The notes under the pieces: model-generated
The model's input: the letters and a program-made list of their open reading frames with translations, nothing else
Database searches by the model: none
Told to the model about the DNA's origin: nothing
NCBI GenBank assembly: GCA_964523295.1
Contig: CAZGAH010000025.1
Span: 1-50,811, forward strand
DNA length: 50,811 bases
DNA from: CAZGAH01 sp964523295
GTDB lineage: Bacteria; Desulfobacterota; Desulfovibrionia; Desulfovibrionales; Desulfovibrionaceae
Reading direction: 5' to 3'
Made by a program: the position numbers and the translations under genes
Shown: positions 48,476-50,811 of the stretch, piece after piece
Numbering within the stretch: the stretch's first letter is position 1
Layout: every line of letters begins with the position of its first letter

Positions 48476-48504
48476 GCTGCCTCGTCGAGCCGCAGACTTT
48501 TTTT
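48469..48504 (+). terminator. intrinsic terminator after the FliD-like gene
   Basis: CGGCT (48469-48473) can pair with AGCCG (48488-48492), followed within 6 bases by a T7 run (48498-48504). The stem is short and overlaps the last codons, so strength is uncertain. A second T7 run follows at about 48532. Confidence 0.45.
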
Positions 48505-48652
48505 ATGCACGTGTGATCCGGGCCAGACTTTTTTTCAGCAGCATCTTGCTTTTCCACAAAGATTCAGTTATACCAGCACCTAACCCGATCAGCTGTATAA
48601 ATCGTCGCAACCACGCTGCTGCTGCCGCAGGGCGTATGGAGCCTGAGTATCT

Positions 48653-49069
48653 ATGGACGATTGTCTGTTCTGCAAAATCATCCGGGGCGAGATACCCTGT
48701 GCCAGGGTTTTCGAATCGTCCGGCTGCCTGGCCTTCCTGGATATTGCCCCGGTCAATGAAGGCCATGCGCTGGTCGTTCCCAAAGCGCACTACCCCACGC
48801 TGTTCGACATCCCGGGAGACCTGGGCCAGGAACTGCTTGAGGCCATGCAACGCGTCGGACGCGCCGTGATGGACGCCACCAGCGCCGACGGGCTGAACAT
48901 CGGCATGAACAATTACCAGGCCGCAGGGCAACTGGTGCCCCACGCCCACTTCCATCTCATCCCACGTTTCGCCACGGACGGACTCACGCTCTGGCCTCAA
49001 CGACCCTACAGCGACCCCGACGGCATGACCAGACTGGCAGCCTCCATACAACAACTGCTCACTACCTGA
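48653..49069 (+). CDS. HIT family hydrolase
   Basis: A 138-residue HIT-family protein. It starts MDDCLFCKIIRGEIPCARVF, with the CxxC and FESSGCLAFLDIAPVNEGHALV pattern, and has the triad motif QLVPHAHFHLIPRF (His-x-His-x-His) near 100-108. HIT enzymes hydrolyse nucleotide phosphoramidates or dinucleotides; bacterial Hint-like proteins cleave AMP-lysine-type bonds. The length is typical. A 14-base gap separates it from the IHF/HU gene, so the two are probably one transcript. Confidence 0.9.
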   Translation: MDDCLFCKIIRGEIPCARVFESSGCLAFLDIAPVNEGHALVVPKAHYPTLFDIPGDLGQELLEAMQRVGRAVMDATSADGLNIGMNNYQAAGQLVPHAHFHLIPRFATDGLTLWPQRPYSDPDGMTRLAASIQQLLTT

Positions 49070-49083
49070 TTTCGGAGAAGACC

Positions 49084-49377
49084 ATGAGTGACAAAACACT
49101 GACCAAGGCCGACATCATCGACGCTATCTATGAGCAAAACGACATCAACCGGGCCGAAATCAAGCAGGTCATCGAAAAACTGCTGCTGATCATGAAGCAG
49201 GCCATCAAGCGCGACGAATCCCTGCTCGTCAGCGGATTCGGCAAGTTCGAGGCCTACGACAAAAAGGCCCGCAAGGGACGAAACCCGCAGACCGACGAAA
49301 CCATCACCCTGCCCCCCCGTAAAGTCGTCGTTTTTCGCGTTTCCCGAAAATTTCGCGCAGAACTCAATCAGCAATGA
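49084..49377 (+). CDS. IHF/HU family DNA-binding protein
   Basis: A 97-residue nucleoid protein. It has the paired helices (TLTKADIIDAIYEQNDINRA ... KQVIEKLLLIMKQAIKRDE), the VSGFGKFEAYDKKARKGRNP turn with the DNA-bending Pro, and the C-terminal VVVFRVSRKFRAELNQQ. KGRNPQTDETITLPPRKVVV is closer to IHF-alpha than to HU. It would act as a dimer, bending DNA in transcription and recombination. GGAG precedes the ATG by about 7 bases. Its last 14 bases overlap the end of the convergent rlpA gene. Confidence 0.9.
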   Translation: MSDKTLTKADIIDAIYEQNDINRAEIKQVIEKLLLIMKQAIKRDESLLVSGFGKFEAYDKKARKGRNPQTDETITLPPRKVVVFRVSRKFRAELNQQ

Positions 49378-50164
49378 CAAAGCATGACGGATAGTCGCGC
49401 TCCAGGCGCTCCTGAGCCTGTCTGGCCTCGTTCAACCGGGAAAAAACGCCAGCCTGCACTCTCCAGAAGCGTTGGCCGCCAACCATAGCTTCCTGGATAC
49501 GGCTCGCGCCGTAACCTTTGCTGCGACTCTCGCGCAAGAGCGCCTCCGCATTTTCCGGCCTGATGAACGAGCCGATCTGGACGTAAAACTGACCGGAAAA
49601 ATCTCCATCGCGATAGTCCGGTACGCCGCTCAAGGCCTCTACCCGGACCATGGCCGTCCCGTCCGCGATCAGCCCCAGCCGTTCGGCCGCCCGGCGCGAG
49701 GCGTCCAGAATCCGCCCCCGGACAAAGGGACCCCGATCGTTGATGCGCAACTCGACCGAGCGCCCCGTTTCCAGATTCGTTACCCGCACCGTCGTACCCA
49801 ATGGCAACAACTTGTGCGCTCCGGTCATGTCGTACATGTTGTACGGCTCGCCGCTGGCCGTAGGCTTACCGTGAAAAGCGTCACCGTACCACGAGGCCAG
49901 GCCCTCTTCGGCGAAGCCGTTGGCCGAAGACAGCGGGTAATACGTCTGCCCCCGTACCGTATACGGACGCTGACTCCCCCGCGACGCGCCTTTCCCCTCC
50001 GTGCTGCAAAAGGGCCAGAAACAAAACAGACGCATACTGCATCCACCCAGCACGCACGCGCCCAACAGCAACGCCACCAGCAGCGACAACAACCGCGACG
50101 TCGAGCCTCGGCTCAACGCTCGTGGCGCCGGCGAAGACCTTGGGCTCACGAAATCGTTCTCCAT
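49364..50164 (-). CDS. rlpA: RlpA-family septal lytic transglycosylase lipoprotein with SPOR domain
   Basis: A 266-residue lipoprotein. The N-terminal signal ends in the lipobox GACVLGGCS (Cys near 41). The double-psi beta-barrel RlpA domain spans about 80-170 (GLASWYGDAFHGKPTASGEP, TVRVTNLETGRSVELRINDR, with the catalytic GxASWYG and NDRGPF blocks). A C-terminal SPOR domain (about 188-266; FYVQIGSFIRPENAEALLRE) should target denuded septal glycan. RlpA cleaves naked glycan strands at the division site. Gly/Ser-rich linkers join the parts. It is convergent with the IHF/HU gene, overlapping by 14 bases. Confidence 0.88.
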   Translation of the reverse strand: MENDFVSPRSSPAPRALSRGSTSRLLSLLVALLLGACVLGGCSMRLFCFWPFCSTEGKGASRGSQRPYTVRGQTYYPLSSANGFAEEGLASWYGDAFHGKPTASGEPYNMYDMTGAHKLLPLGTTVRVTNLETGRSVELRINDRGPFVRGRILDASRRAAERLGLIADGTAMVRVEALSGVPDYRDGDFSGQFYVQIGSFIRPENAEALLRESRSKGYGASRIQEAMVGGQRFWRVQAGVFSRLNEARQAQERLERDYPSCFVIAD

Positions 50165-50358
50165 CTACACTCCAATCCGCGTCCGAATGATCCGAGGAGC
50201 ATCGCAATACCGACGCTGCTGCTGAATCGATCCGGTTGCTCGTCTGCACGGTAGCCTGAACTCAGGCGAGAGTCCAGCCATAGCGCATTAAACAATCTTA
50301 TACGATACTGCTACGAATACAACTAATTAATTATAATAGTTCACATTTAATCATAGCT

Positions 50359-50811
50359 GGTTCTTCGCTGTTTAGTGTAGATATCCCCAGCCGCCTATGA
50401 TGTCGGCAACAGGAGCGCCAATGAGGCAGATCATTGTGATGAAATTACGGACATTTCTATAGCCGCGGGCTCGTGCACGTGCGGCCTGGAAGAGGCCGTT
50501 CAGTCCCTCATGGCGAGCGTTGGTATGCCACGAGCGCCAGCGATACAGGATTCGGTCAAGATGCTTTGTGAACGTTTTCAGGGCAATCCTTACCGGACTG
50601 AGCAATGGCTCGTCCTTGTCCTTCTTCCACGCATAGTTGATAAAATTTGTCGCTCTCCATTTTGCTGCGTGGCTTGTTTCCGCCTGGCGAATCCAGCGCA
50701 GCTGTTCCTCCATTCTGTAGGCAATACCTGTGGCATATGCTTTGTTTTCCAACTCTTTGAGCGCCTCAGCCTGCGATTGCGTCTTGGCCGTTTCACGAGC
50801 CTTGAGCACGC
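50359..50811. mobile_element. right end of an ISL3-type insertion sequence (cut by the window edge)
   Basis: An ISL3-family transposase reads on the minus strand up to 50372. Just outside its stop the sequence GGTTCTTCGCTGTTTAGTGT (from 50359) fits an ISL3 terminal inverted repeat, which would mark the element's tip. The other end and any target duplication lie beyond the window, and the copy number is unknown. Confidence 0.7.
50372..50811 (-). CDS. ISL3 family transposase, C-terminal part
   Basis: About 146 C-terminal residues of a DDE transposase of the ISL3 family, cut at the N-terminal side by the window edge. Family features are NFINYAWKKDKDEPLLSPVR, the final acidic region in RWRSWHTNARHEGLNGLFQA (the catalytic Glu of the DDE set), and the typical ARARARGYRNVRNFITMICLI end. 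The frame is open with no break within the window, so the element may be intact off the edge. Confidence 0.85.
   Translation of the reverse strand, partial: VLKARETAKTQSQAEALKELENKAYATGIAYRMEEQLRWIRQAETSHAAKWRATNFINYAWKKDKDEPLLSPVRIALKTFTKHLDRILYRWRSWHTNARHEGLNGLFQAARARARGYRNVRNFITMICLIGAPVADIIGGWGYLH

Noticed and set aside
1..50811. CRISPR arrays, tRNA or rRNA genes
   Set aside because: No regularly spaced direct repeats, no cloverleaf with a GGTTCGAATCC-like T-arm and no rRNA-like stretch was seen on either strand by eye.

Overview
This is a GC-rich stretch of a Gram-negative genome, densely coding, with operons on both strands. The gene set points to the sulfate-reducing Desulfovibrio-type lineage (Desulfobacterota). 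It contains a DUF39 homocysteine-biosynthesis protein, a LarE-like sulfur transferase, YedF, a lipid A/Kdo cluster and a polar-flagellum set (FlgM-like, FlaG, FliJ, MotE, a FliD-like protein, CheR). The genus cannot be fixed from the sequence alone. The window looks like a draft scaffold: it has four 10-N placeholders, three of which lie inside genes that otherwise read as intact. The piece to the right of the fourth begins with fragments of two unrelated genes. Both ends look like insertion-sequence edges (a possible IS3-type tip at 1-54, an ISL3-type transposase from 50359 on).

Layout. 1-1300: a small coiled-coil membrane protein and a BrnT/BrnA toxin-antitoxin pair whose toxin is frameshifted in a G7 tract, next to a 26-bp perfect inverted repeat. 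1302-8950: an exported protein, then pdxA / hydantoinase-A-like / histone-deacetylase-like genes, then HD phosphohydrolase / ddl / waaA. 9063-9327: a sigma-28 promoter and a FlgM-like anti-sigma factor. 9470-16177 (minus): carbonic anhydrase, CHASE2 adenylate cyclase, and a lipid A export operon (msbA, DUF374 acyltransferase, lpxL-like). 16331-21786: yedF, an RsuA/RluB-type pseudouridine synthase, then a palindrome-rich leader and a lipoprotein that appears to fuse OmpA-like repeats, a NodB/CE4 deacetylase and a CapA metallophosphatase. 21846-31437 (minus): larE-like, DUF39, a hybrid histidine kinase, a sigma-28-driven flaG operon with an unknown gene, a 12-TM-like membrane protein, Trm112-like, an RNase H-like exonuclease and a short ORF.

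31592-39046 (plus): an SH3b protein, an AddB-like nuclease, a 3D-domain protein, an aspartate 4-decarboxylase with a clear Sec signal peptide, and an alpha/beta hydrolase. 39075-39971 (minus): cheR. 40099-44238: an AsmA-like protein (interrupted by the chimeric segment) and an autotransporter with a very short passenger behind a motif-rich upstream region. 44419-48504: fliJ / motE / truA and a divergent FliD-like protein with a phage-tail-like insert. 48653-50164: HIT, IHF/HU and convergent rlpA.

The main themes are the envelope (Kdo, lipid A, peptidoglycan, AsmA, lipoproteins) and the flagellum. The two strong sigma-28 promoters tie together genes that are far apart on the map. The strongest candidates for something undescribed are the OmpA-CE4-CapA lipoprotein, the FliD-like protein, the exported PLP-dependent decarboxylase and the sigma-28-dependent unknown gene beside flaG.
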